A stretch of DNA of 64,000 nt from Streptomyces sp. AM 2-1-1 (GCF_029167645.1 NZ_CP119147.1:5412501-5476500); one strand, 5' to 3'; counted from the stretch's first letter, positions 1 to 7,950 are shown. The notes: generated by a model not told the origin, from the sequence alone. Made by a program: numbers and translations.

Positions 1-2
1 GG

Positions 3-620
3 CGGGACGCCGTCGCCCGCGACCTGGCCGAGGCCGGTTTCGACGTCGTCGCCACCGCCGGGGACGGCCCGCAGGCCGTCCGCCGCGCCCAGGCGGTCCG
101 GCCCGACGTCCTCGTGCTCGACCTGAATCTGCCGGGGCTGTCCGGCGCCCAGGTCTGCAAGGAGCTGGTGGCGCTCCACCCGCACCTGCGCGTCCTGGTG
201 CTCTCCGCCAGCGGGGAGCACGCCGACGTCCTGGAAGCGGTGAAGTCCGGGGCCACCGGCTACCTGCTCAAGTCCGCCAGCACCCAGGAGCTGATCGAGG
301 CGGTCCGTACGACGGCGGCCGGCGACCCCGTCTTCACCCCGGGGCTGGCCGGACTCGTCCTCGGCGAGTACCGCAGGCTCGCCTCCGACCCGGCCCCCGC
401 GGCCCCCGACGACCCGAAGGCGCCGCGGCTGACCGAGCGCGAGACCGAGGTGCTCCGGCTGGTCGCGAAGGGACTGTCGTACAAGCAGATCGCCGAGCGT
501 CTGGTGATCTCGCACCGCACGGTCCAGAACCACGTCCAGAACACCCTCGGCAAGCTCCAGCTGCACAACCGGGTGGAGCTGGTCCGGTACGCCATCGAGC
601 GCGGTCTGGACGACGCCTAG
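3..620 (+). CDS. NarL/LuxR-family response regulator, 5' end outside window
   Basis: The reading frame is open from base 3, so the N-terminus lies before the window. The receiver domain has the phospho-acceptor Asp in VLVLDLNLPG (codon at 120-122) and the conserved Lys in YLLKSAST. A Pro/Ala linker leads to a LuxR-type helix-turn-helix starting at LTERETEVLRLVAKG. By family, a sensor kinase phosphorylates it and it then binds DNA. The partner kinase is not visible and may lie upstream. A GTG at 114 is internal to the receiver domain and cannot be the real start. A hairpin at 648-675 follows the stop. The target genes cannot be inferred. Confidence 0.93.
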   Translation, partial: RDAVARDLAEAGFDVVATAGDGPQAVRRAQAVRPDVLVLDLNLPGLSGAQVCKELVALHPHLRVLVLSASGEHADVLEAVKSGATGYLLKSASTQELIEAVRTTAAGDPVFTPGLAGLVLGEYRRLASDPAPAAPDDPKAPRLTERETEVLRLVAKGLSYKQIAERLVISHRTVQNHVQNTLGKLQLHNRVELVRYAIERGLDDA

Positions 621-647
621 CGGACGCCGCGCGGGAGGTGCCCGCGA

Positions 648-675
648 CGGCCGGGGCGCGGGACGGCCCCGGCCG
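648..675 (+). terminator. Hairpin after response regulator gene
   Basis: Perfect 9-bp inverted repeat cggccgggg / ccccggccg with a 10-base loop, 27 bases after the stop codon. There is no T-run, as is common for Streptomyces terminators. Confidence 0.5.
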
Positions 676-760
676 CCGCCGAGCGGCGCCCCCGGGAGGC
701 GCGCCGTATATTCGCGGTGACCGGATCATGTGCCGTACCGCAGCACCTACGGGAGACGTC

Positions 761-1765
761 GTGGAAATCCTGGCATTCGGTGTGCAGGCCGACGAGAAGC
801 CGCTGATCGAGAAGGCGTTCGCCGGGAAGCACGAGGTCCGCTGCCTGGAGGTGTTCCTCACCCCGGACACGGCCGTCCTCGCCGCGGGGTACGAGGCCAT
901 CTCCACCAGCGTCAACGCCGACCTCGGCCCCCGCGTCCTCGAAACCCTGGCGGCGGGCGGCACCCGGATGATCGCCCAGCGCTCCACCGGGTTCAACAAC
1001 ATCGACCTGGAGGTCGCCGGGCGCCTCGGCCTGCACGTCGCCCGGGTCTCCTTCTACTCGCCCTACTCCGTCGCCGAGTTCGCCTGGACCCTGGCGATGG
1101 CCGTGAACCGCAAGGTCATCCGCGCCGTGACCCGCACCCGCGACTTCGACTTCCGGCTCGCCGGCCTCCTCGGCCGGGACATGCACGGGCGGACGGCGGG
1201 CGTGATCGGCACCGGCAAGATCGGCGAGGCGTTCACCCGCATCGCCCACGGCTTCGGCATGGACCTCCTCGGCTGGGACGTCGCCGAGAACCCCGCCTGT
1301 GTGGAGCTGGGGATGCGGTACGTCGAGAAGGACGAGCTCCTCGCCCGGGCCGACCTCGTCAGCCTGCACGTCCCCCTGCTGCCCGCGACCCACCACATCA
1401 TCGACGCGCGGGCCCTGGCGCTCATGAAGCACGACGCGATCCTCGTCAACTCCAGCCGCGGCGGACTCGTCGACACCCGCGCCCTGGTCACCGAACTGCG
1501 CACCGGCCGCTTCCTCGGGGTCGGGCTCGACGTGTACGAGGAGGAGGCCGGCCTCTTCTTCCTCGACAAGTCGCTGGAGGGCATCGACGACGACACCCTC
1601 GCCCGCCTGCTGACCTTCCCGAACGTCCTGGTCACCTCGCACCAGGCGTACTACACCGAGGACGCGGTCGGCCAGATCATCGAGACGACCGCCGCCAACG
1701 TCGAGGACTACCTCGCCGGCCACCGCGGGGACAACGTCCTGGTGCCGCCGGCGCCGCGGGGCTGA
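761..1765 (+). CDS. D-2-hydroxyacid dehydrogenase (D-lactate dehydrogenase-like)
   Basis: NAD-dependent 2-hydroxyacid dehydrogenase of about 334 residues, the normal family length. It likely interconverts pyruvate and D-lactate in the cytoplasm. Visible features are the N-terminus VEILAFGVQADEKPLIEK, typical of D-LDH, the Rossmann motif GVIGTGKIGEAF, the catalytic Arg in NSSRGGLVD, and the catalytic His in TSHQAYYTEDA. The GTG at 761 has GGGAG five bases upstream; the frame stays open to 638 but lacks a better start. The substrate is inferred from similarity to D-LDH rather than shown by the sequence. A possible -10 (TATATT, 707-712) precedes it. Confidence 0.88.
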   Translation: MEILAFGVQADEKPLIEKAFAGKHEVRCLEVFLTPDTAVLAAGYEAISTSVNADLGPRVLETLAAGGTRMIAQRSTGFNNIDLEVAGRLGLHVARVSFYSPYSVAEFAWTLAMAVNRKVIRAVTRTRDFDFRLAGLLGRDMHGRTAGVIGTGKIGEAFTRIAHGFGMDLLGWDVAENPACVELGMRYVEKDELLARADLVSLHVPLLPATHHIIDARALALMKHDAILVNSSRGGLVDTRALVTELRTGRFLGVGLDVYEEEAGLFFLDKSLEGIDDDTLARLLTFPNVLVTSHQAYYTEDAVGQIIETTAANVEDYLAGHRGDNVLVPPAPRG

Positions 1766-1816
1766 CGACCGCGGGTGCCGGCCCCGCCCCCCGCACGAGC
1801 CGGCTCCCGGGTGGGT

Positions 1817-3712
1817 TCAGCCGCGCACCGGCAGCCCGGCCAGCAGCTCGGTGACGATCGCCGAGCCCCGCAGGGTCAGCACCGACTCCGGGTGGAACTG
1901 CACCGAGGCGAACCCCTCGCCCCGCAGCGCGTGCAGCTCACCGGTGGTCTCCTCCCGGCTCACCTCGATGCCGCGCGCCTCCAGTCCGGCGGCGGCGGCC
2001 CCGTCGCACCGCGCCGCGAAGCTGTTGTAGAACCCCACGGTCTCCGGCCGTCCGAAGAGCTCGATCCGGGTCTGCGCCCCCTGGTGGGGCACCGCCTTGC
2101 GCACCACGTCCAGGCCCAGTTCGGCCGCGATCAGCTCGTGGCCCAGGCACACCCCGAGCAGCCCGTCCCGGTGGTCGCGCACCAGCTCCGCCGTGACCGA
2201 GCGCAGCAGCACCATCCTGGGATCGGACGGATCGCCCGGGTTGCCCGGCCCGGGGCCCAGCACCACCGGCCCCCGGTGCGCCCGGACGGTCTCCCGCAGC
2301 GCCGGCGCGTCGAACCGGAGGACCGACACGTCGAGCCCCGAGGCGCGCAGCAGATGGGCCAGCATCGAGGTGAAGGTGTCCTCGCCGTCCACCACCAGCG
2401 CGTGGCCCGCCGTCGCCGCCGTCCGCTCCTGCATCCGCAGCCAGAACGGCGCCAGCCCGCCGCGCCGGTCGTCGAGCGCGGAGCGCACCCGCGGATCGGC
2501 GGCCAGCCGCTGCCCGGTCACCTCCCGCGGCCCGCGGCCCGGGCGCACCCCGAGGGCCGCCAGCACCCCGGCCGCCTTGGCATGGGTCTCGGCGACCTCG
2601 CCGTCCGGATCGGAGTGGCGTACGAGGGTGGCCCCCACGCCCACGGCGAGCCCGCCGCCGGCCGCGATGTCGGCCGTGCGGATCAGGATCGGCGAGTCGA
2701 GGCTCTGGGCACCGTTCGCGTCCCGGCGCAGCAGGGCCAGCGCACCGCTGTAGTAGCCGCGCCCGGCGGCCTCGTACCGACGGATCACCCGGCAGGCGTT
2801 CTGTACCGGGGAACCGGTGACGGTCGCCGCGAACATGGTCTCCTTCAGCACCTCCCGCACGTCGAGCGTCGACTTCCCGCGCAGTTCGTACTCGGTGTGC
2901 GCGAGGTGGGCCATCTCCTTGAGCCGGGGACCGACCACCACCCCGCCCATGTCGCCGACCGTGCACATCATCTTCAGCTCCTCGTCGACCACCATGGAGA
3001 GTTCCTCGGTCTCCTTGCGGTCGCCCAGGAAGTCCATCAGGCCCTCGACGGTCGGCCCTCCGGCCGGGTAGCGGTACGTCCCGCTGATGGGGTTCATCAC
3101 CACCGTGCCGCCGGACATCCGGACGTGGACCTCGGGACTCGCACCGACCAGGGTCCGGCCCCCGGCGCCGCCGGTGTGCACCACGAACGTCCAGTACGCG
3201 CCGCGCTCACCCGTCAGCAGGCCGCGGAAGAGCGCCAGCGCGTCCGCCCGCCCGTAGCCGGGAATCTCGCCCCGGAAGGTCCGCCGGATCACGAAGTTGG
3301 CGCCCTCGCCCTGCCCGATCTCGTCCTCGATCACCCGGCGGACGATCTCCGCGTACTCCCCGTCCGGCACGTCGAAGGCGCCCCCCGTCACCCGTACCTG
3401 GTGCGCGGGGAGCGCGGCGAGCACCTCGTCCAGCGGGAGTTCGTCCATCTCGTCGGCGACCAGGACCGCGAGCGGTGTCCCGTCGTCGGTCGCGTCGAAG
3501 CCGCGCTCGGCGATCTGCCGGTAGGGCACCAGGGCCAGCGAGGGCAGTTCGCCCACCGGCAGGTCCGCGAGGTGCGCCACCTCCCGGACCTCGCCGGTCA
3601 GCACCTCGACGGTGTCGTGGTCGTGGCCGGGCGTGCGGCGGCGCAGCAGGGCGAAGGGCGGGGCGTCGTCCCGGAGCAGACGCTGGACGAGACGCGTGGC
3701 GCGGTGCGGCAT
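1817..3712 (-). CDS. trpE2: Fused anthranilate synthase (TrpE-TrpG type)
   Basis: A 631-residue fusion. The chorismate-binding aminase domain covers about residues 1-420, and a class I glutamine amidotransferase follows, with nucleophile Cys in LLGVCLGHEL and the His-Glu pair in VQFHPESVL. It would convert chorismate and glutamine to anthranilate. It is divergent from a DAHP synthase, the first step of the same pathway. A three-Trp leader peptide and terminator hairpin lie just upstream, so transcription attenuation by tRNA-Trp charging is likely. The N-terminal LLES Trp-binding motif of feedback-inhibited TrpE is not evident; the equivalent stretch reads FALLRRRTPG. The ATG has GGAAGG upstream. 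The PhzE-like branch is the main alternative. The symbol follows usage for this Streptomyces paralogue. Confidence 0.9.
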   Translation of the reverse strand: MPHRATRLVQRLLRDDAPPFALLRRRTPGHDHDTVEVLTGEVREVAHLADLPVGELPSLALVPYRQIAERGFDATDDGTPLAVLVADEMDELPLDEVLAALPAHQVRVTGGAFDVPDGEYAEIVRRVIEDEIGQGEGANFVIRRTFRGEIPGYGRADALALFRGLLTGERGAYWTFVVHTGGAGGRTLVGASPEVHVRMSGGTVVMNPISGTYRYPAGGPTVEGLMDFLGDRKETEELSMVVDEELKMMCTVGDMGGVVVGPRLKEMAHLAHTEYELRGKSTLDVREVLKETMFAATVTGSPVQNACRVIRRYEAAGRGYYSGALALLRRDANGAQSLDSPILIRTADIAAGGGLAVGVGATLVRHSDPDGEVAETHAKAAGVLAALGVRPGRGPREVTGQRLAADPRVRSALDDRRGGLAPFWLRMQERTAATAGHALVVDGEDTFTSMLAHLLRASGLDVSVLRFDAPALRETVRAHRGPVVLGPGPGNPGDPSDPRMVLLRSVTAELVRDHRDGLLGVCLGHELIAAELGLDVVRKAVPHQGAQTRIELFGRPETVGFYNSFAARCDGAAAAGLEARGIEVSREETTGELHALRGEGFASVQFHPESVLTLRGSAIVTELLAGLPVRG

Positions 3713-3756
3713 GAGGAGTTCCTTCCAAGGGGGGAGGAACGGCTCCGCGAACGCGG

Positions 3757-3782
3757 AAAAGGCCGCCCCTCGGGGCGGCCTT
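3757..3782 (-). terminator. Trp attenuator terminator hairpin
   Basis: Read on the minus strand, GGCCGCCCC and GGGGCGGCC form a 9-bp stem (plus two A-T pairs) with a 2-base loop, followed by TTTT. It sits between the Trp-rich leader peptide and the anthranilate synthase start, the position expected of an attenuator. Confidence 0.8.
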
Positions 3783-3792
3783 CGCGAGATGT

Positions 3793-3861
3793 TCAGCGCG
3801 AACTGTCAGCGGGCCGCCTACGAGCGGGCCACCACCAGTTCTTGGTCGTCAGCGTGAACAT
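3793..3861 (-). CDS. trpL: Tryptophan leader peptide
   Basis: A 22-codon ORF starting MFTLTTKNWWWPARRR and ending with TGA 10 bases before the attenuator hairpin. Three consecutive Trp codons (residues 9-11) are the hallmark of ribosome-stalling leader peptides, which sense Trp-tRNA. An AGGA lies 12-9 bases upstream of the ATG. The next gene in the same direction is the fused anthranilate synthase. Trp leaders with a WWW core are established in actinobacteria; the match here is from reading the sequence. Confidence 0.85.
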   Translation of the reverse strand: MFTLTTKNWWWPARRRPADSSR

Positions 3862-3959
3862 GAGGTGATCCTAGCGGCCCCGCGCCCGCCATGCGAGCAC
3901 GCGTCTCAAGTGATGAGCGACTGGAGGAACGCGTCCCGTGACCCCGTAGGGTGGACGCC

Positions 3960-5312
3960 GTGACCGTGAACGCCAACACCTCCGTCGCCGGTGGCAACAC
4001 CTGGCGAGACCTGCCCGCGGCGCAGCAGCCCGAGTACCCCGACTCCGAGGCGCTGCGCGATGTACTCGCGGACCTCACGTCGTATCCGCCGCTCGTCTTC
4101 GCGGGCGAGTGCGACCAGCTGCGCGCCCGGTTGGGAGCCGTCGCCAAGGGCGAGGCGTTCCTGCTGCAGGGGGGCGACTGCGCCGAGGCATTCGACGCGG
4201 TGTCCGCCGACCACATCCGGGCCAAGCTGAAGACGCTGCTCCAGATGAGCGCCGTCCTGACCTACGCGGCGGCCGTCCCGGTCGTCAAGGTGGGCCGCAT
4301 CGCCGGGCAGTACTCCAAGCCGCGCTCCAAGCCGACCGAGACCCGCGACGGCGTGACCCTGCCGACCTACCGCGGCGACTCCGTCAACGGCTTCGAGTTC
4401 ACCGAGGCCGCACGCATCCCGGACCCCGAGCGCCTGAAGCGGATGTACCACGCGTCCGCTTCCACGCTCAACCTCGTCCGCGCCTTCACCACCGGCGGTT
4501 ACGCCGACCTGCGCCAGGTGCACGCGTGGAACCAGGACTTCGTGCGCTCCTCCCCCTCGGGGCAGCGCTACGAGGCGCTCGCCCGCGAGATCGACAACGC
4601 GATGAACTTCATGAAGGCCTGCGGCACCGACCCGGCCGAGTTCAAGGCGGTCGAGTTCTACTCCTCGCACGAGGCGCTGCTGCTGGACTACGAGACGGCG
4701 CTGACCCGCACCGACTCGCGCACCGGCGAGCTCTACAACACCTCCGGCCACATGGTCTGGGTCGGTGAGCGCACCCGCCAGATGGACGGTGCGCACATCG
4801 AGTTCGCCTCGAAGATCCGCAACCCGATCGGCATCAAGCTCGGCCCGACGACCTCCGTCGACGACGCGCTCGGCTACGTCGACCGCCTGGACCCCGAGCG
4901 CGAGCCCGGCCGGCTGACCTTCGTCGTCCGCATGGGCGCCGACAAGGTCCGCGACAAGCTGCCCGAGCTGGTCGAGAAGGTCACCGCTTCCGGCGCTGTC
5001 GTCGCCTGGGTCACCGACCCGATGCACGGCAACACCTTCGAGGCCGCCTCCGGCCACAAGACGCGCCGCTTCGACGACGTCCTGGACGAGGTCAAGGGCT
5101 TCTTCGAGGTGCACAAGGGCCTCGGCACCCACCCCGGCGGCATCCACGTCGAGCTCACGGGTGACGACGTCACCGAGTGCGTGGGCGGCGGCCACGAGAT
5201 CCTCGTCGACGACCTGCACCAGCGCTACGAGACGGCCTGCGACCCCCGGCTCAACCGCAGCCAGTCGCTCGACCTCGCCTTCCTCGTCGCGGAGATGTAC
5301 CGCGACCAGTAG
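3960..5312 (+). CDS. Class II 3-deoxy-7-phosphoheptulonate synthase (DAHP synthase)
   Basis: Class II (plant-type) DAHP synthase, about 450 residues, condensing phosphoenolpyruvate and erythrose-4-phosphate at the entry to the shikimate pathway. Signature stretches include LLQGGDCAEAF, GRIAGQYSKPRSKPTE, WVTDPMHGNTF and HPGGIHVELTG. I prefer the GTG at 3960 (VTVNANTSVAG). It has no clear ribosome-binding site, but TAGGGT lies 7 bases upstream, as in leaderless transcripts; GTG 3951 in the same frame is the alternative. The gene is divergent from trpL-trpE2, so the entry enzyme and the Trp branch share an intergenic region. A 14-bp hairpin follows the stop. Confidence 0.96.
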   Translation: MTVNANTSVAGGNTWRDLPAAQQPEYPDSEALRDVLADLTSYPPLVFAGECDQLRARLGAVAKGEAFLLQGGDCAEAFDAVSADHIRAKLKTLLQMSAVLTYAAAVPVVKVGRIAGQYSKPRSKPTETRDGVTLPTYRGDSVNGFEFTEAARIPDPERLKRMYHASASTLNLVRAFTTGGYADLRQVHAWNQDFVRSSPSGQRYEALAREIDNAMNFMKACGTDPAEFKAVEFYSSHEALLLDYETALTRTDSRTGELYNTSGHMVWVGERTRQMDGAHIEFASKIRNPIGIKLGPTTSVDDALGYVDRLDPEREPGRLTFVVRMGADKVRDKLPELVEKVTASGAVVAWVTDPMHGNTFEAASGHKTRRFDDVLDEVKGFFEVHKGLGTHPGGIHVELTGDDVTECVGGGHEILVDDLHQRYETACDPRLNRSQSLDLAFLVAEMYRDQ

Positions 5313-5345
5313 GCCCGTGGGGCCCCGAGCCCGCGAAGAGCGCCC

Positions 5346-5378
5346 GTGGGGCACGGATCCATGTGATCCGTGCCCCAC
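5346..5378 (+). terminator. Terminator of DAHP synthase gene
   Basis: Perfect 14-bp inverted repeat gtggggcacggatc / gatccgtgccccac with loop catgt, 33 bases after the stop. It also separates the gene from the iron-regulated bfd promoter. Confidence 0.8.
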
Positions 5379-5415
5379 GCGCGTTCCGGGGCTTTTGCCC
5401 GCCGCACCCGGTGGG

Positions 5416-5434
5416 TAAGGTTAGGGTTGCCTCA
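5416..5434 (+). promoter_or_regulatory. Putative iron box (DmdR/IdeR operator)
   Basis: The 19 bases TAAGGTTAGGGTTGCCTCA match the actinobacterial iron-box consensus TTAGGTTAGGCTAACCTAA at 14 positions. They lie 47 bases upstream of the bacterioferritin-associated ferredoxin start, the expected place for Fe2+-dependent repression. The match was made by eye. Confidence 0.65.
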
Positions 5435-5480
5435 CCGCATCGGGCGGCTGAGTGCCCGTACTCCCCGGGAGGTGAACCGC

Positions 5481-5729
5481 GTGTACGTCTGCTCCTGCTT
5501 CGGCGTCACCGAACAGCAGGTGAGGCAGCATGCGGCGGCGGGCGCCTGCACCCCCCGGCAGATCGCCTCCGCCAGCAAGGCCGGTACCGACTGCGGTGGC
5601 TGCGTGCGCCGTATCCAGGCCCTGCTGGGCCGGGGCGAGTGCCCGCGCCGCGAACTGCTGGAGCGCCGCGCCGACCCCCTCGCCGCCCCGGCGACCCCGC
5701 CCGGGACCGCGCTTCCCGAAGCCGCCTGA
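5481..5729 (+). CDS. bfd: Bacterioferritin-associated ferredoxin, (2Fe-2S)
   Basis: An 82-residue protein with the four cluster Cys in the Bfd pattern: CSC near the start (VYVCSCFGVTE) and CGGC in GTDCGGCVRRI. Bfd carries electrons into bacterioferritin to release stored iron. The GTG at 5481 has GGGAGGTGA upstream. A putative iron box precedes it, so induction by iron starvation is likely. It faces bacterioferritin (5816-6295, opposite strand), its known partner. The C-terminal tail is Pro/Ala-rich, and its last codons lie in the first copy of a perfect 28-bp tandem duplication. Confidence 0.92.
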   Translation: MYVCSCFGVTEQQVRQHAAAGACTPRQIASASKAGTDCGGCVRRIQALLGRGECPRRELLERRADPLAAPATPPGTALPEAA

Positions 5730-5759
5730 CCGGACCGCGCTTCCCGAAGCCGCCTGACC
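5704..5759. repeat. Perfect 28-bp tandem duplication over the bfd stop codon
   Basis: Two identical, directly adjacent 28-base copies (5704-5731 and 5732-5759), each starting ggaccgcgcttcccgaagcc. The first copy contains the bfd stop codon; the second is non-coding. This is probably a recent slippage duplication. Confidence 0.9.
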
Positions 5760-5815
5760 GGTCCGCCCGACGGGCGCCGCCCGACGCGGCGGCTCCGCCC
5801 GGCGGCTCGCGGGGA

Positions 5816-6295
5816 TCAGCCCTCCGGCTGCTCGATCTGCTGGGCGATGTAGAGCGGCTCCCCGAGCTTCTCCACCAGCTCCAGCTGCGTGTCGAGGTAG
5901 TCGATGTGGTGCTCCTCGTCCTCGAGGATCGACTCGAAGATGTTGGCCGAGGTGATGTCCCCCTTGGCCCGCATGACCTCGATGCCGCGCTTGAGGCGGT
6001 CGATGGCCTCCACCTCCACCTGGCGGTCGGCCTGGAACATCTCCGTCACCGTCTGGCCGACCCGCACGTGGAAGAGGCGCTGGTAGTTCGGGAGGCCGTC
6101 GAGGAAGAGGATCCGGTCGGTCAGGATCTCCGCGTGCTTCATCTCGTCGAACGACTCGGCACGGGTGTACTTCGCGAGCTTCGTCCAGCCGAAGTTGTCC
6201 TGCATCTTCGCGTGCAGGAAGTACTGGTTGATGGCAGTCAGTTCGGCGGTCAGCTGCTCGTTCAGGAACTCGATGACCTCGGGGTCGCCCTGCAT
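5816..6295 (-). CDS. bfr: Bacterioferritin
   Basis: A 159-residue ferritin-like iron-storage protein that assembles into a 24-mer with haem between subunits. It starts MQGDPEVIEFLNEQLTAELT. Ferroxidase ligands are visible in AELTAINQYF, SFDEMKHAEI (with the haem Met) and LEDEEHHIDY. The ATG at 6295 has GAAGGAG upstream; the longer frame to 6376 has no matching N-terminus. It is convergent with bfd, its reductase partner. An imperfect palindrome at 6368-6381 lies in its upstream region. Confidence 0.97.
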   Translation of the reverse strand: MQGDPEVIEFLNEQLTAELTAINQYFLHAKMQDNFGWTKLAKYTRAESFDEMKHAEILTDRILFLDGLPNYQRLFHVRVGQTVTEMFQADRQVEVEAIDRLKRGIEVMRAKGDITSANIFESILEDEEHHIDYLDTQLELVEKLGEPLYIAQQIEQPEG

Positions 6296-6367
6296 CGCAG
6301 AGGCTCCTTCCAACCGGTGTACCGGACAGTTGCGCGCATCCTCGCACCGCACCCCGCGGCCGTCCAG

Positions 6368-6381
6368 TAAGTACATGCTTA
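6368..6381. promoter_or_regulatory. Imperfect palindrome upstream of bfr
   Basis: TAAGTACATGCTTA (outer arms TAAG/CTTA) lies 73 bases before the bfr start and 67 before the divergent gene. It could be an operator for either; it is only a weak match to an iron box. Confidence 0.3.
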
Positions 6382-6447
6382 GTGCGAGTTGTCACCTCCT
6401 CCCGTGCCTGGTCACCACCACCCCTGCCTGTCTGTCACCATGGAGGC

Positions 6448-7080
6448 ATGGGTCAGCCGGAGAGCGAGGGGTACCGCGCAGCGGGGCAGTCCGAGCTTCC
6501 GCCGGGCCAGCGGCTCCAACGCGGCTGGCCGGTGACCCACTACGGCCCGGTGCCCAAGTTCCGGCCCGAGCGCTGGGAATTCCGGGTCTTCGGAGCCACC
6601 GCCGACGGCGGGAAGCACTGCTGGAACCACCAGGAGTTCTCGGCGCTGCCGTTCTCCTCGGTCGTCGCCGACCTGCACTGCGTCACCAAGTTCAGCATGC
6701 TGGGCGCCGAGTGGGGCGGGGTGCCCGCGGAGGTCGTCCTCGGCCTCGCACCGCCCGCCGACGACGTCACCCACGTGATGGTGTGGGCCGAGTACGGCTT
6801 CTCCTCCAACCTCCGGCTCGCCGACTTCGCCTCCGCGCGCACCCTCTTCGCCACCCACAAGGACGGCGAACTGCTCACCGCGGAGCACGGCTTCCCGCTG
6901 CGCCTGGTCGTCCCGCACCTGTACGCCTGGAAGGGCCCGAAGTGGGTCCGCGGCATCGAGTACATGACGGCGGACCGCCGCGGCTTCTGGGAGGAGCGCG
7001 GCTACCACAACATCGGCGACCCGTGGAGCGAGCAGCGCTACTCGTACCAGGAGGAGCCCGGGGACGGCCCCGAGCTCTGA
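6448..7080 (+). CDS. Sulfite-oxidase-like molybdopterin oxidoreductase
   Basis: A 210-residue protein with the fold signatures of the sulfite oxidase/YedY superfamily: GATADGGKHCWNHQEFSALP and DLHCVTKFSMLGAEWGGV. Cys78 in HCVT is the expected molybdenum ligand. There is no twin-Arg or other signal peptide, so it is probably cytoplasmic. It is much shorter than full sulfite oxidases and lacks their haem and dimer domains. The substrate is unknown. The ATG at 6448 has GGAGG only one base upstream, too close to be ideal, so the start is less sure. It is convergent with nfo, with only 4 bases between stop codons. Confidence 0.8.
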   Translation: MGQPESEGYRAAGQSELPPGQRLQRGWPVTHYGPVPKFRPERWEFRVFGATADGGKHCWNHQEFSALPFSSVVADLHCVTKFSMLGAEWGGVPAEVVLGLAPPADDVTHVMVWAEYGFSSNLRLADFASARTLFATHKDGELLTAEHGFPLRLVVPHLYAWKGPKWVRGIEYMTADRRGFWEERGYHNIGDPWSEQRYSYQEEPGDGPEL

Positions 7081-7084
7081 GGGC

Positions 7085-7948
7085 TCAGCGCCCCGCGGAG
7101 TCCCGCAGCTCCTTCAGACGGGCCACGTCCGCAGTGTTCCCCTCCTTGCCGCCCGGCGTCTCGACGACCAGCGGCACCCCGGCGGTCGCCGGGTGGGTGA
7201 AGAGCTCCCGGAACGGCTCCGCCCCGATGTGACCCGAACCGATCCTCTCGTGCCGGTCCTTGTGGGCGCCGACCACGTCCTTGGAGTCGTTGGCGTGGAT
7301 CAGCTTGAGCCGCCCCTCGCCGACCGTCTCCACCAGCAGGTCCAGCGTCCGGCGCATCCCACCGGGCACGGCCAGGTCGTGGCCCGCCGCGTGGATGTGG
7401 CAGGTGTCCAGGCAGACGCCCAGCTTCGGGTGGGAGTCCAGCGCCTCGAAGTACGGTCCGAAGTCCCAGGTCCGCGAGCAGAGCGAGGACCCCTGACCGG
7501 CGGTGGACTCCAGCAGCAGATCGGGATCGTCGTCGTGGGTCAGCTCGTCCAGCAGCGGCAGCAGGTGCGCGCGGACCTGCGCCAGCGCCACCTCGCGGGG
7601 CCGGCCGCCGGTCGCCGAACCCGTGTGGACCACGACGCCCCGCGCGCCCGTCGCCCGCGCCCGGCGCAGCGAGTGCCGCAGGGAGTCCACGGACTTCTCC
7701 ACGGTCGCCCCGGTGTGCGAGCCGAAATTGATCAGGTACGGGGCGTGCACGTACACCGGCATCCGCCGGGCCTCGCACTTCTCGCGGAAGAGCGCGTCCT
7801 GGTCGGGCTTCCCGGCGGGGGTGGCCCAGCCGCGCGGGTTCGCGACGAAGATCTGGACGGTCTCGGCCGCCAGCTCGTCGGCGTGGCCGAGACCGGACTT
7901 GACGAGGCCGCCGGCCACCGGGACGTGTGCGCCCACCGGATTGCGCAC
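7085..7948 (-). CDS. nfo: Endonuclease IV / deoxyribonuclease IV (AP endonuclease)
   Basis: A 287-residue TIM-barrel AP endonuclease of the Nfo family, acting in base excision repair by cutting 5' to abasic sites. Metal-binding stretches are visible: HAPYLINFGS, VVVHTGSATG, LLLESTAGQG, CLDTCHIHAAG, IHANDSKD, HERIGSGHIG and VVETPGG. It starts at GTG 7948 with AAGGGA upstream, 2 bases after the kinase stop, so it is probably co-transcribed and translationally coupled with the PASTA kinase. Confidence 0.95.
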   Translation of the reverse strand: MRNPVGAHVPVAGGLVKSGLGHADELAAETVQIFVANPRGWATPAGKPDQDALFREKCEARRMPVYVHAPYLINFGSHTGATVEKSVDSLRHSLRRARATGARGVVVHTGSATGGRPREVALAQVRAHLLPLLDELTHDDDPDLLLESTAGQGSSLCSRTWDFGPYFEALDSHPKLGVCLDTCHIHAAGHDLAVPGGMRRTLDLLVETVGEGRLKLIHANDSKDVVGAHKDRHERIGSGHIGAEPFRELFTHPATAGVPLVVETPGGKEGNTADVARLKELRDSAGR

Positions 7949-7950
7949 GC

